This document shows positions 19,719 through 29,478 of a stretch of 64,000 nt of DNA, piece after piece. Where the stretch lies: assembly GCA_913058295.1 (NCBI GenBank), contig CAJXRD010000006.1, positions 1-64,000 of the forward strand, written 5' to 3'. Numbering within the stretch: position 1 is the stretch's first letter; each line of letters begins with the position of its first letter. The stretch is from an uncultured Flavobacteriales bacterium. Its GTDB lineage: Bacteria > Bacteroidota > Bacteroidia > Flavobacteriales > Flavobacteriaceae. A model generated the notes under the pieces. It searched no databases. It saw only the letters and a list, made by a program, of their open reading frames with translations, and had not been told where the DNA came from. A program made the position numbers and the translations under genes.

Positions 19719-21404
19719 TTATTTTCTATAAAATGTTGCTTCAAATGTAGCATTATTTCCAACATTATCCACAACAATTAGTTTCAAATTATTTTCAGAT
19801 TCAGAAATAATATTGTCATTAAAATCATAAGTTAAAACGTCCTTTTTGGAATTATATTCCATTAGAATAAATTTTCCATTTATGGTAGCTCTATAAGAAC
19901 TAACTCCGCTGAGCTTGTCTTCTATTTTTATTTTTAAGGTATTGTTTTTACTAAGCCATTTTTTTTCTGAAAAATTTAATGGCTTTATAATAGGAGCCGT
20001 ATTATCTGAAACTAAAGCATAAGACCCAAAAAGTTTGGTCTTGATTAAAAGCTTGTCTCCCTTTCTAGTAGTTGTATTATGATAAGGGACTCCCTTATAG
20101 TTTAGTCTGCCAATAAATAGTTTGTTAATGTCTGAGTCCTTGTAATTAGAAACATCTACCGTAATTGTCATGTTTTTATGTAAGGGTATTACGTTTTTAT
20201 GCAATTGTAAAGTATCTCCTTGCGTTTTTATATTTAAATAGGTGTTTTCATAAAGGCTATTTGCTGGAATATAAACACTAAACTTTCCTTTTGTAAATGA
20301 ATTGGCCTGATCGGAAAATAAGAAGTCTTCTGTTTTTGTATTTTCTCTAGGTTTTAAAATTTCTAACTTCTCTCCCTTTATAGGAATCGAAATAGTGATA
20401 CTATTATTTTTAAAATCTGAAACTTCTATAGTATACAGAGAAGTGTATTCTTCCTGAATATTAATATAACCGAATTCATTTTCTTCTTTAATAATACTTA
20501 AAGGATTATTGGTTTGTCGAAAAAGTTTTTGAACTCGACTGCGGTTGTTTTTAAAATAAGCATAATCAATATACCTATTTAAATATCGAGTTTCAGCAAA
20601 TGAAAATTTTTCAAATAAAACTTTAAACCGTTCTTCACCATTATAAGTTGACTTTATTTTATAAACTCCGTTTTTATTAGAAGCGCCATTTTGTTGATCG
20701 TGAGCTGATAATCCAAATCCAATTTTTCCGAATGCTTTTATGTTTTCTGTTTTATAAGAACCATCTTTTTGAAGAATAAGTCTCAATTTTACGGGGTTTT
20801 GGGATTGGTTTATTTGAGCGTCTTCACTTATTGGGTAAGCAAAAACACTGTTGATAATGGGTTTTATAGAATCTAAAATTTCAATTCCGAACAACATTGG
20901 ATTCATAGGGCGAGAATCTGCATCTCTTATTTCAAAATGTAAATGAGGGCCTCCGCTACTACCACTATTTCCTGTATAGCCAATTAAGTCTCCTTTTTTT
21001 ACTAAAAATTGATTTACCTCAGGGAAAAGTTCAAAGGTAAAAGTCTCTTTCTGGTATTGATGCTCTTTTACATAATCCTGTATTGTTCCTGCGTATTTTT
21101 GTAAATGAGCATAAACTGTACTATATCCATTAGGATGACTTAGATACAATGCTTTTCCATAACCAAAAAGAGAGACTTTGATTCGGCTTACATAACCATC
21201 TGCGGGTGCATAAATAGGAATTCCTTCCCTTTGCTGGGTTTTAATGTCAAGGCCGCTATGAAAATGATTGCTTCGTAATTCACCAAAACTACCAGAAAGA
21301 ATTAATGGGATTTCGATAGGGTTGTTAAAATAATCGGTTGGAATATCTTTTTGACTATAAACAGTTCCTCCAAAAATTAAAAGAAGGAAAATAATTTTTT
21401 TCAT
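19719..21404 (-). CDS. M23 family metallopeptidase (LytM domain)
   Basis: RSNHFHSGLDIKTQQREGIPIYAPADGYVSRIK, GYTGNSGSSGGPHLHFEIRD. Confidence 0.9.
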   Translation of the reverse strand: MKKIIFLLLIFGGTVYSQKDIPTDYFNNPIEIPLILSGSFGELRSNHFHSGLDIKTQQREGIPIYAPADGYVSRIKVSLFGYGKALYLSHPNGYSTVYAHLQKYAGTIQDYVKEHQYQKETFTFELFPEVNQFLVKKGDLIGYTGNSGSSGGPHLHFEIRDADSRPMNPMLFGIEILDSIKPIINSVFAYPISEDAQINQSQNPVKLRLILQKDGSYKTENIKAFGKIGFGLSAHDQQNGASNKNGVYKIKSTYNGEERFKVLFEKFSFAETRYLNRYIDYAYFKNNRSRVQKLFRQTNNPLSIIKEENEFGYINIQEEYTSLYTIEVSDFKNNSITISIPIKGEKLEILKPRENTKTEDFLFSDQANSFTKGKFSVYIPANSLYENTYLNIKTQGDTLQLHKNVIPLHKNMTITVDVSNYKDSDINKLFIGRLNYKGVPYHNTTTRKGDKLLIKTKLFGSYALVSDNTAPIIKPLNFSEKKWLSKNNTLKIKIEDKLSGVSSYRATINGKFILMEYNSKKDVLTYDFNDNIISESENNLKLIVVDNVGNNATFEATFYRK

Positions 21405-21555
21405 AGGGTGATTTTAACAATGCTCTATAGATAAAGGGGAGTGAAATCTTTTTAAACAGGATACTTATTCAATATTACAAAAATAATACTAAAAAAGTAG
21501 GCTTTTTTGTTATCGATTGTTAACTTTGTAGAAGAAGTATTGAAATAAATTTTTA

Positions 21556-21846
21556 ATGAGTAATCTTTCAGAAATTGTTGATTCTCTAGAAAATAGAGTT
21601 GGTAATTTGATTCAGAAATATGATAATCTGAAGCAATCAAAACTAAAACTAGAAGAAGAATTAACTGTTTTAAAATCAAAACAAAGTCATTTTGTAAAAG
21701 AAATTGACAAATGGCAGGAAGAATGCAATTCATTAAAATTAGCAAATTCGATGCTAGGCAGTGAAGAATATAAACGAGATACAAAACTCAAAATAAATGA
21801 ATTGGTTCGGGAAATTGATAAATGTATAACCCAGCTTTCCGAATAA
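21556..21846 (+). CDS. Coiled-coil hypothetical protein upstream of zapA
   Basis: 96 aa, heptad-rich (LENRVGNLIQKYDNLKQSKLKLEEELTVLKSKQSHFVKEI); 8-bp gap to zapA. Confidence 0.75.
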   Translation: MSNLSEIVDSLENRVGNLIQKYDNLKQSKLKLEEELTVLKSKQSHFVKEIDKWQEECNSLKLANSMLGSEEYKRDTKLKINELVREIDKCITQLSE

Positions 21847-21854
21847 TTTAAAAA

Positions 21855-22139
21855 ATGTCAAACCAACAAAAAATAAAACTATCTATTGCTGATCGGGTTT
21901 ATCCTCTAACTATTAATCCAGAACAAGAAGAAGGACTAAGAAAGGCAACAAAAAAGATAGAAGAAATGATTAAAAGGTTTGAAAACAGTTATGCCGTAAG
22001 AGATAAACAAGATGTATTAGCAATGTGTGCTTTACAGTTTGCTACTCAGGTAGAACAAAAAAATATTGATACTATTGAAGTTAGTCAGGATGTTGAAGAT
22101 AAGTTAGAAACTTTAAATCAATTACTGAAAGATTATTAA
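21855..22139 (+). CDS. zapA: Cell division protein ZapA
   Basis: KIKLSIADRVYPLTINPEQEEGLRKATKKIEEMI...DVLAMCALQFATQ. Confidence 0.88.
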   Translation: MSNQQKIKLSIADRVYPLTINPEQEEGLRKATKKIEEMIKRFENSYAVRDKQDVLAMCALQFATQVEQKNIDTIEVSQDVEDKLETLNQLLKDY

Positions 22140-22170
22140 TAGTTACGTTCTTTAAAATACATTAAAATTA

Positions 22171-22348
22171 CTGCCTACATTAGTACTATTTTGGTAAACT
22201 CAACACGAATTCTTTAGAAAGGGTGAGTTAAAGTTGTAAAAGCGCGCCGTGTCCCTTTGGGAGAGCGGATACTTGATCAGCTTGTTAGCCCTAAACTTGT
22301 TTTAAAGGAGTTTATACAGAACCCGATATTAATGTAGGCTTTTTTTTA
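22171..22348 (+). ncRNA. ssrS: 6S RNA (6S-Flavo-like)
   Basis: Intergenic, no ORF; long-range closing stem gcctacatta (22173-22182) / taatgtaggc (22330-22339) followed by T run; G+C-rich structured interior; zapA-adjacent as in other 6S loci. Confidence 0.7.
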
Positions 22349-22366
22349 CATAAAATTTAACATAAA

Positions 22367-23929
22367 ATGGAAAATAGTATACCCATCATAATAGGAGTAA
22401 TAAGTTTAATTATAGGATTTGTTATAGCGAAAGTGCTAGAAAGAAACAACTCATCACAAATTATAAAATCAGCAAAAAAGAGAGCAACATCCATTACAAA
22501 ACAAGCTGGAAAGGATGCAGAGGCTTTGAAAAAAGACAAAATGCTCCAGGCTAAAGAAAAGTTTTTAGAGTTAAAATCGGAACATGAAAGAGTGATTTTA
22601 AACAGAGATAAAAAAATCTCTGAAGCTGAAAAAAGAACAAGGGATAAAGAATCTAAAGCTTCCAGTGAATTAGCAAAAGCTAAAAATTTGACTCAAGAAT
22701 TTGAGGCAAAAAATAAAGATTACCAAGAGCGTCTATCTCATGTAGATAAGAAACAATCTGAAGTTGATAAAATGCACAAAAGACAAGTAGAACAACTGGA
22801 AGTAATTTCTAGCCTTTCTGCCGAAGATGCTAAAGCACAACTATTAGATAGTATAAAAGATGAAGCCAAAACCAATGCGATGGCTTATATTCAAAATTCT
22901 ATTGAAGAAGCTAAGTTGACTGCACAACAAGAGGCTAAAAAAATTATCATCAATACCATACAAAGAATAGGAACTGAAGAAGCAATAGACAATTGTGTTT
23001 CTGTTTTTAACTTAGAAAGCGATGATGTAAAAGGTAGAATAATTGGACGTGAAGGAAGAAATATACGTGCGATTGAAGCTGCAACTGGAGTGGAGATTAT
23101 TGTGGATGATACACCAGATGCAATAATTATGTCTTGTTTTGATTCGGTTAGAAGAGAGATTGCAAGATTATCGTTGCATAAATTAGTAACCGATGGTAGA
23201 ATTCATCCAGCACGTATTGAAGAAGTTGTTAAAAAGACAACCAAACAAATAGAGGAAGAAATAAAAGAAGTTGGTAAAAGAGCAGTTATAGATTTAGGTA
23301 TTCACGGTTTACATCCGGAACTTATTAAGGCTGTAGGGCGTATGAAATTTAGATCTTCTTATGGTCAAAACTTATTACAACACTCAAGAGAAGTTGCTAA
23401 GCTTTGTGGCGTGATGGCTTCAGAGTTAGGTTTAAACCCAAAACTAGCAAAACGAGCAGGTTTATTACACGATATTGGGAAAGTACCTGAAACAGAAACG
23501 GAATTGCCTCACGCAATTTTAGGAATGCAGTTAGCTGAAAAACATGGAGAGAAACCAGATGTTTGTAATGCGATTGGAGCTCACCATGATGAGGTAGAAA
23601 TGACTAGTTTATTATCTCCAATAGTTCAGGTTTGTGATGCAATTAGCGGTGCAAGACCAGGTGCAAGAAGACAAGTATTGGATTCTTATATTCAACGTTT
23701 AAAAGATTTAGAAGATGTTGCTTTTGGATTTAAAGGAGTAAATAAAGCATACGCGATACAAGCTGGGCGTGAATTACGTGTCATGGTGGAAAGTGAAAAA
23801 GTAAGTGATGATAAAGCAGCAGAATTATCATTTAGTATTTCTCAGAAAATCCAGACCGAAATGACTTATCCAGGTCAAGTAAAAGTTACCGTAATTAGAG
23901 AAACTAGAGCAGTAAATATTGCTAAATAG
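22367..23929 (+). CDS. rny: Ribonuclease Y
   Basis: N-terminal TM, coiled coil, KH domain ([32 protein letters not shown]), HD domain ([14 protein letters not shown]). Confidence 0.95.
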   Translation: MENSIPIIIGVISLIIGFVIAKVLERNNSSQIIKSAKKRATSITKQAGKDAEALKKDKMLQAKEKFLELKSEHERVILNRDKKISEAEKRTRDKESKASSELAKAKNLTQEFEAKNKDYQERLSHVDKKQSEVDKMHKRQVEQLEVISSLSAEDAKAQLLDSIKDEAKTNAMAYIQNSIEEAKLTAQQEAKKIIINTIQRIGTEEAIDNCVSVFNLESDDVKGRIIGREGRNIRAIEAATGVEIIVDDTPDAIIMSCFDSVRREIARLSLHKLVTDGRIHPARIEEVVKKTTKQIEEEIKEVGKRAVIDLGIHGLHPELIKAVGRMKFRSSYGQNLLQHSREVAKLCGVMASELGLNPKLAKRAGLLHDIGKVPETETELPHAILGMQLAEKHGEKPDVCNAIGAHHDEVEMTSLLSPIVQVCDAISGARPGARRQVLDSYIQRLKDLEDVAFGFKGVNKAYAIQAGRELRVMVESEKVSDDKAAELSFSISQKIQTEMTYPGQVKVTVIRETRAVNIAK

Positions 23930-24010
23930 ATCATTAGAAAGCTGGATCATTAGATGCTTAGATAATTAGTTATTTAGATGGTATGTCTGTTGATGCGTTG
24001 TTTTTTGTTG

Positions 24011-24047
24011 CCAGATACCAGATACCAGATACCAGATACCAGATACC
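24011..24047. repeat. Tandem heptamer repeat (CCAGATA)x5
   Basis: ccagataccagataccagataccagataccagatacc, perfect copies. Confidence 0.95.
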
Positions 24048-24085
24048 TAGAATTTAGGATTAGATAATTTGAAGGTAAAAAAAAT

Positions 24086-24985
24086 CTATTCTCTTCTTGG
24101 GTGGAAACTGTTCATGATTTTAGCGAGGTGACTTTTATCTATGTGTGTATATATTTCTGTAGTAGTAATACTTTCATGACCTAACATTTGTTGAATTGCC
24201 CTAAGATCGGCACCATTTTCTAATAAATGAGTTGCAAAGGAATGTCGAAAAGTATGTGGGCTTATATTTTTATGAATCCCAGATTTTTCAGTAAGCTCTT
24301 TTACAATATGAAATATCATTGCTCTTGTAAGCGAGTTCCCCCTTCGATTTAAGTATAGTGTGTCTTTAGCTGCAGGGTTTATTTTTTGATGTACTCTAAT
24401 TTCTTTTCTATACAAGTCCATGTATTTTATAGTAAGAGTTCCTATTGGTACAAATCGCTGCTTGTTTCCTTTTCCAGTTACTTTTATAAAGCCTTCGTCA
24501 AAAAATAAATCGGAAATTTTAAGATTTATTAATTCTGAAACCCTTAAACCACAACCGTATAAGGTTTCTATAATCGATCGATTTCGTTCCCCTTGGGGAC
24601 TGCTTAAGTCTATATTACTAATAAGCATGTCTATTTCTTCAATAGAAAGAGTGTCTGGTAATTTCCTTCCTATTTTTGGACTTTCAATAAGCTCTAAGGG
24701 ATTTGTTTTTCGGTATTCTTCAAAAACTAAATAGTTAAAAAAACCTTTTAATCCAGATATAATTCTACTCTGTGAGCGAGGATTTATGATTTTGGCTATA
24801 GCATAAATAAACTGTTGTAAAGTCTCTTGAGAAATATTAATTGGAGAAACTTCTATCTTGTTTTCTTCCAGCCATTTTACTAGCTTCTTAATGTCAAGTG
24901 TATAATTATATAAAGAATTTTGAGAAAGCCCTCTTTCTATCCGAAGATAATTTTGATAATCTTTTGTAGCTTGCTTCCAATTCAT
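24086..24985 (-). CDS. xerD: Tyrosine recombinase XerD
   Basis: N-terminal SAM-like domain; catalytic R (YGCGLRVSELINLKISDL), HTFRHSFATHLLENGADLRAIQQMLGHESITTTEIYTHI. Confidence 0.92.
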   Translation of the reverse strand: MNWKQATKDYQNYLRIERGLSQNSLYNYTLDIKKLVKWLEENKIEVSPINISQETLQQFIYAIAKIINPRSQSRIISGLKGFFNYLVFEEYRKTNPLELIESPKIGRKLPDTLSIEEIDMLISNIDLSSPQGERNRSIIETLYGCGLRVSELINLKISDLFFDEGFIKVTGKGNKQRFVPIGTLTIKYMDLYRKEIRVHQKINPAAKDTLYLNRRGNSLTRAMIFHIVKELTEKSGIHKNISPHTFRHSFATHLLENGADLRAIQQMLGHESITTTEIYTHIDKSHLAKIMNSFHPRRE

Positions 24986-25060
24986 ATAGCGATATTAATC
25001 AATAATTGCATAAAATAAAGATAACATATAAATAAGATTAGGCATTAAAATGAATTATTT

Positions 25061-25068
25061 TATATTTG
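25061..25068 (+). promoter_or_regulatory. Possible -7 box TATATTTG
   Basis: TAnnTTTG match 37 nt before start codon of the porin gene; no clear -33 TTG. Confidence 0.35.
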
Positions 25069-25097
25069 AGGAACTTAATAACTAAAAACAATCAATC

Positions 25098-25646
25098 ATG
25101 AAAAAATTTATTTTAATCGTATTTACCGTTTTAGTATCTGTAGGTTCCTTTGCACAAGGAATAGATGTAGGGATAAAAGCTGGAGCAAATTTCTCTACTT
25201 TAACTGATGTGCCAGATGTTTCCACAAGAACAGGATTCTTAATTGGAGGCTTTGTTACTTTAAAATTTACAGAAAAAATGGCATTACAAGGGGATATTTT
25301 ATATTCTCAACAGGGAGCAGATGGTAAAAATGGCTATAGTGACTTAGCTTTAGATTACGTTATTTTCCCAATTGTATTTAAATATTATATTATTGACAGA
25401 TTAAATATCCAAGCCGGACCACAATTTGGTTCTGTTATTAAAGATAATTATAATAATAATTTAGATTCTTTTGATATTTCTGGAGTAGTGGGAATAGGAG
25501 TGGATTTACCGTTAAATTTACGTGTAACGGGACGTTATAGTTTTGGACTTAATGATATTGGGTTTTCAGATTATTATGGCAATGGCTTCACGACTAACGC
25601 GAAAAACAGTGTATTTTCTTTAACTGCAGGATTTAGCTTTTTATAA
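25098..25646 (+). CDS. Porin family / outer membrane beta-barrel protein
   Basis: Signal peptide MKKFILIVFTVLVSVGSFAQG; IDVGIKAGANFSTL..., C-terminal VFSLTAGFSFL. Confidence 0.85.
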   Translation: MKKFILIVFTVLVSVGSFAQGIDVGIKAGANFSTLTDVPDVSTRTGFLIGGFVTLKFTEKMALQGDILYSQQGADGKNGYSDLALDYVIFPIVFKYYIIDRLNIQAGPQFGSVIKDNYNNNLDSFDISGVVGIGVDLPLNLRVTGRYSFGLNDIGFSDYYGNGFTTNAKNSVFSLTAGFSFL

Positions 25647-25675
25647 ATAAAAAACATAGGTTTCGTTTTTTTTTA

Positions 25676-25683
25676 TAAATTTG
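25676..25683 (+). promoter_or_regulatory. Possible -7 box TAAATTTG
   Basis: TAnnTTTG match about 30 nt before ATG 25705/25708. Confidence 0.35.
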
Positions 25684-25704
25684 TATCCTAACCAAAACAA
25701 ATTA

Positions 25705-26340
25705 ATGATGAAAAAATTATTAGTATTAACTGCCTTAGTAGTATTTAGCTTTACAAATGTGAATGCTCAAGATGGTGTGGATAAAGTAATAGAGCAAGCT
25801 AAGAACGGAGGTTTTTATGTAGGAGCTAATTTAGGATTCTCTTTAATTAGTAATAGTTATTATCCTGGATATAACAATAATAGCTCAGATGATTACGGTT
25901 CTTTTAATTTTGGCTTTGATGCTGCGTATTTATTTGGTGTGATTCCTAATTTAGAAATAGGACTACTTGCTGGTTATACACAGTTTATTGCCAGTGGAGA
26001 ATATGCTTCTGGAGAAATTGATAATGATACAGGAAACTTTATCTTTGTTGACTTTAAGGATGCATCTTTTATTCCAGTTGCTGTATCAGGTCGGTACTTT
26101 TTTGCAGATCGTAAGTTCTTTGGAGGTTTAGATTTAGGAGTAGGAATTAATGTTGCTGGTGATGCTAAAACAGGATTTTATGCAAGACCTAAATTTGGGT
26201 TTAACTTAAATAAAATTACTTTAATTGCTTCTTTCCAAAGTATATCTGGAGGTCAAGATTATAATTCTGCAAATGGAGTTAATGTATATTCTCTTAATGG
26301 ATTTAAATCTATTAATGCAGGTATAGAATACGGTTTTTAA
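25705..26340 (+). CDS. Outer membrane beta-barrel protein
   Basis: Signal peptide MMKKLLVLTALVVFSFTNVNAQ; alternating barrel-like strands, C-terminal SINAGIEYGF; TTG start of the called ORF at 25681 overlaps a -7-like box so ATG preferred. Confidence 0.82.
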   Translation: MMKKLLVLTALVVFSFTNVNAQDGVDKVIEQAKNGGFYVGANLGFSLISNSYYPGYNNNSSDDYGSFNFGFDAAYLFGVIPNLEIGLLAGYTQFIASGEYASGEIDNDTGNFIFVDFKDASFIPVAVSGRYFFADRKFFGGLDLGVGINVAGDAKTGFYARPKFGFNLNKITLIASFQSISGGQDYNSANGVNVYSLNGFKSINAGIEYGF

Positions 26341-26359
26341 TGAACAATTAAATATATTT

Positions 26360-26388
26360 AAAAGCGGAAGTACTACTTCCGCTTTTTT
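26360..26388 (+). terminator. Rho-independent terminator
   Basis: aaaagcggaagtactacttccgctttttt. Confidence 0.85.
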
Positions 26389-26505
26389 TATGTCTAATTT
26401 ATTGTAATTTTACATTATGAAACGAGCATGTTAAAATATTTAACATTCAAGAGAATGCCTAATAGCGAACAGCAGGTGACCGATTTAATAAAATAATTAA
26501 GACAC

Positions 26506-26919
26506 ATGAAAATCATCATCATCAACGGCCCTAATATCAATCTACTCGGAAAGCGAGAAACCGATATTTATGGCGATCAATCTTTCGAAGAGTTTTTTAC
26601 TATTCTTAAAAACAAATATCCTTCAGTTTCTATTTCTCACTTTCAATCGAATATTGAAGGGGAATTAATAGATAAGCTTCAGGAAGTTGGTTATGACAAT
26701 GATGGTGTTATTTTAAATGCAGCCGCTTATACGCATACTTCCGTAGGAATAGGAGATGTAGTAAAAGCAATTTCAACTCCAGTAATTGAGGTTCATATTT
26801 CGAATACTTTCGCTAGGGAAGAGTTTAGACATCATTCGTTTATTTCTCCTAATGCAAAAGGAGTAATCCTAGGTTTTGGCCTGCAAAGTTACGAGTTGGC
26901 TTTGCAAAGTTTTTTATAA
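26506..26919 (+). CDS. aroQ: Type II 3-dehydroquinate dehydratase
   Basis: IIINGPNINLLGKRETDIYG, LNAAAYTHTSVGIGDVVKAI, EVHISNTFAREEFRHHSFIS. Confidence 0.95.
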   Translation: MKIIIINGPNINLLGKRETDIYGDQSFEEFFTILKNKYPSVSISHFQSNIEGELIDKLQEVGYDNDGVILNAAAYTHTSVGIGDVVKAISTPVIEVHISNTFAREEFRHHSFISPNAKGVILGFGLQSYELALQSFL

Positions 26920-26984
26920 AATAGATCACTTCGCTTATAGATATTAGATTATTCTCTTTTTTCTCTAAAAGAATCAAGACAAAT

Positions 26985-27022
26985 AAAAAAAAGTCCAAGA
27001 AATTTTCTTGGACTTTTTTTTT
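26985..27022. terminator. Bidirectional rho-independent terminator
   Basis: aaaaaaaagtccaagaaattttcttggactttttttt between convergent aroQ and lpd genes. Confidence 0.88.
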
Positions 27023-27071
27023 GTCTGTAATCTATAGTCTAATAGTTTAGGTAGTAAACGGTCTATTTTTT

Positions 27072-28448
27072 TTACAAATGGATCACCTCGCCATAAGCAT
27101 CAGCAACTGCTTCCATTACCGCTTCACTCATCGTAGGGTGAGGATGTATCGTTTTTAATACTTCGTGTCCTGTAGTTTCTAATTTTCTTCCTAATACCGC
27201 TTCCGCAATCATATCGGTTACCCCAGCACCAATCATATGGCAACCTAGCCATTCTCCATATTTAGCGTCAAAAATTACTTTTACAAAACCTTCTTTAGTT
27301 CCTGCTGCACTAGCTTTACCACTAGCAGAAAAAGGAAATTTTCCAATTTTTAATTCATAACCTGCTTCTATAGCTTGTTTTTCGGTCATCCCTACAGATG
27401 CGATTTCAGGAGTTGCATAAGTACATCCAGGAATATTTCCGTAGTCTATAGCTTCTATATGCATTCCTTTAATCTTTTCAACACAAGTAATTCCTTCCGC
27501 AGAAGCAACATGTGCTAAAGCCGGTCCTGGAACCACATCACCAATAGCATAATAACCAGGGATATTTGTTTGGTACCAATCGTTTACCAAAATTTTATCT
27601 CTGTCCACAACGATACCAACATCTTCCAATCCAATATTTTCAAGATTAGATTTAATTCCTACTGCTGAAAGTACAATATCAGCTTCCAAAATTTCTTCTC
27701 CTTTTTTAGTCTTTACAGTAGCTTTAACCGTTTTTCCGGAAGTGTCAACACTTTCTACAGAAGAACTAGTCATTACTTTAATCCCTGCTTTTTTGAAAGA
27801 TCTTCCAAACTGTTTTGAAACATCATCGTCCTCTAAAGGAACTAGTGTTGGTAAATATTCAACAATAGTCACTTTAGTTCCCATAGCATTGTAAAAGTGA
27901 GCAAACTCTACTCCAATTGCACCACTACCAACCACAATCATACTTTTTGGTTGTTCTTTTAAAGTCATTGCTTCTCTATAACCAATTACTTTTTTACCAT
28001 CTTGTGGTAAGTTTGGTAATTCTCTAGATCGAGCACCAGTTGCAATTATAATATGGTCTGCAGAATATTCTTTTCCATCCACCTCTACTTTTTTACCTGG
28101 CTTCAATTTTCCAAAACCATCAATAACATCAATTTTATTTTTCTTCAATAAAAACTTAACTCCATTACTCATTCCATCTGCAACCCCACGGCTACGTGCA
28201 ACCACTTTTGTAAAGTCTTTGTCAGCTCCATTAACACTTAATCCATAATCTTCCGCATGTTGTAAATAATCGAAAACCTGAGCGCTTTTTAATAAAGCCT
28301 TGGTAGGAATACATCCCCAATTAAGACAAACACCTCCTAAGCTTTCCTTTTCAACAATTGCGACTTTAAAGCCTAATTGTGAAGCTCTAATAGCCGTTAC
28401 ATAACCTCCTGGTCCAGATCCTAAAACAATAATATCGTATTTACTCAT
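27072..28448 (-). CDS. lpdA: Dihydrolipoyl dehydrogenase
   Basis: YDIIVLGSGPGGYVTAIRASQLG, GGVCLNWGCIPTKALL redox motif, HPHPTMSEAVMEA; internal start MSKYD preferred. Confidence 0.95.
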   Translation of the reverse strand: MSKYDIIVLGSGPGGYVTAIRASQLGFKVAIVEKESLGGVCLNWGCIPTKALLKSAQVFDYLQHAEDYGLSVNGADKDFTKVVARSRGVADGMSNGVKFLLKKNKIDVIDGFGKLKPGKKVEVDGKEYSADHIIIATGARSRELPNLPQDGKKVIGYREAMTLKEQPKSMIVVGSGAIGVEFAHFYNAMGTKVTIVEYLPTLVPLEDDDVSKQFGRSFKKAGIKVMTSSSVESVDTSGKTVKATVKTKKGEEILEADIVLSAVGIKSNLENIGLEDVGIVVDRDKILVNDWYQTNIPGYYAIGDVVPGPALAHVASAEGITCVEKIKGMHIEAIDYGNIPGCTYATPEIASVGMTEKQAIEAGYELKIGKFPFSASGKASAAGTKEGFVKVIFDAKYGEWLGCHMIGAGVTDMIAEAVLGRKLETTGHEVLKTIHPHPTMSEAVMEAVADAYGEVIHL

Positions 28449-28589
28449 TTTGTAGTTTTTAGTGTATTTTTCAGAATGCGAAATTACAAAATGTATGTGT
28501 AATAGTGTGAAAAAGCAGAAAAAAACAATTCCCAAAATCCAAAAAGTTTTTTAATGGAAATTGGGAATTATTATTTTTATAATTTCTGA

Positions 28590-28994
28590 TTATTCTTCTT
28601 CCTGAAAATCTAGAGATAAGGAATTTATACAATAACGTTGTCCGGTTTCTGTAGGACCATCATTAAATAAATGACCAAGATGTCCGCCACAATTGCTGCA
28701 AACAGCTTCTGTCCGAATCATTCCATGGCTTTTATCTAGAATAAATTCTACAGCATCTTTATTGGCATCATCAAATGAAGGCCAACCACAACCGCTATCA
28801 AATTTTTGATCACTAGAGAATAGTGGCGTTTTACAAGCTCCACATACATAAGTACCTTTGTCGATATGAAGATTAAATTTCCCTGAAAAAGGTCTTTCTG
28901 TGCCTTTCTCACGAAGCACATGATAGGCGTCTTGGGACAATTCTTTATTCCAAAAAGCTTCAGATTCTTGTTTAGGATATTTTTTCTTAGTCAT
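28590..28994 (-). CDS. msrB: Peptide-methionine (R)-S-oxide reductase MsrB
   Basis: CGACKTPLF, SGCGWPSFDD, CSNCGGHLGHLFNDGP, RYCINSLSLDF. Confidence 0.95.
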   Translation of the reverse strand: MTKKKYPKQESEAFWNKELSQDAYHVLREKGTERPFSGKFNLHIDKGTYVCGACKTPLFSSDQKFDSGCGWPSFDDANKDAVEFILDKSHGMIRTEAVCSNCGGHLGHLFNDGPTETGQRYCINSLSLDFQEEE

Positions 28995-29469
28995 CTTTAG
29001 TAGGTATAAAATTTACTGCTGCACCATTAATACAATGTCTTTTTCCTGTTGTTTCTCTCGGACCATCATTAAATACATGGCCTAGATGCCCTCCACAGGT
29101 TGCACAATGTTCCTCAGTTCGAGCATAGCCATTATTATGGTCTATTGAATATTCTACATTCCCTTTAATCTCTCTATCAAAACTTGGCCAACCAGAACCA
29201 CTATCAAATTTATAATCACTTTTAAATAGAGGAGTGTCACAAGCTGCACAGGTGTACACTCCTTTATCATAATTTTTATTCAGTTTACTTGAAAATGCAC
29301 GTTCGGTACCAGCTTCTCTTAACACATGGTATTCCATGGGTTCCAGCTCTGCTTTCCATTCTGTTTCAGTTTTAGAAACGGGATAGACTTTTTCTTTGGT
29401 TTTATCTTGTGCTGTAGAATTACAACTCCATAGAATAATACTTAATAATAGTAAACTTAATTTTTTCAT
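28987..29469 (-). CDS. msrB: Peptide-methionine (R)-S-oxide reductase MsrB, lipoprotein paralogue
   Basis: Lipobox LWSCNST; CAACDTPLF, SGSGWPSFDR, CATCGGHLGHVFNDGP, RHCINGAAVNF; 8-bp overlap with next msrB. Confidence 0.93.
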   Translation of the reverse strand: MKKLSLLLLSIILWSCNSTAQDKTKEKVYPVSKTETEWKAELEPMEYHVLREAGTERAFSSKLNKNYDKGVYTCAACDTPLFKSDYKFDSGSGWPSFDREIKGNVEYSIDHNNGYARTEEHCATCGGHLGHVFNDGPRETTGKRHCINGAAVNFIPTKDD

Positions 29470-29478
29470 TCCGAAGTT

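Noticed and set aside
24011-24047. CCAGATA array as a CRISPR
   Set aside because: 7-bp units with no spacers and no cas genes in the window; simple tandem repeat
24086-24985. XerD-like recombinase as integrase of a mobile element
   Set aside because: Housekeeping XerD signature and core-gene neighbourhood; no tRNA, attachment sites or cargo nearby
27072-28535. Long form of lpdA start
   Set aside because: The extra 29 N-terminal residues are hydrophobic and atypical; the family starts at MSKYDIIVLGSGPGG
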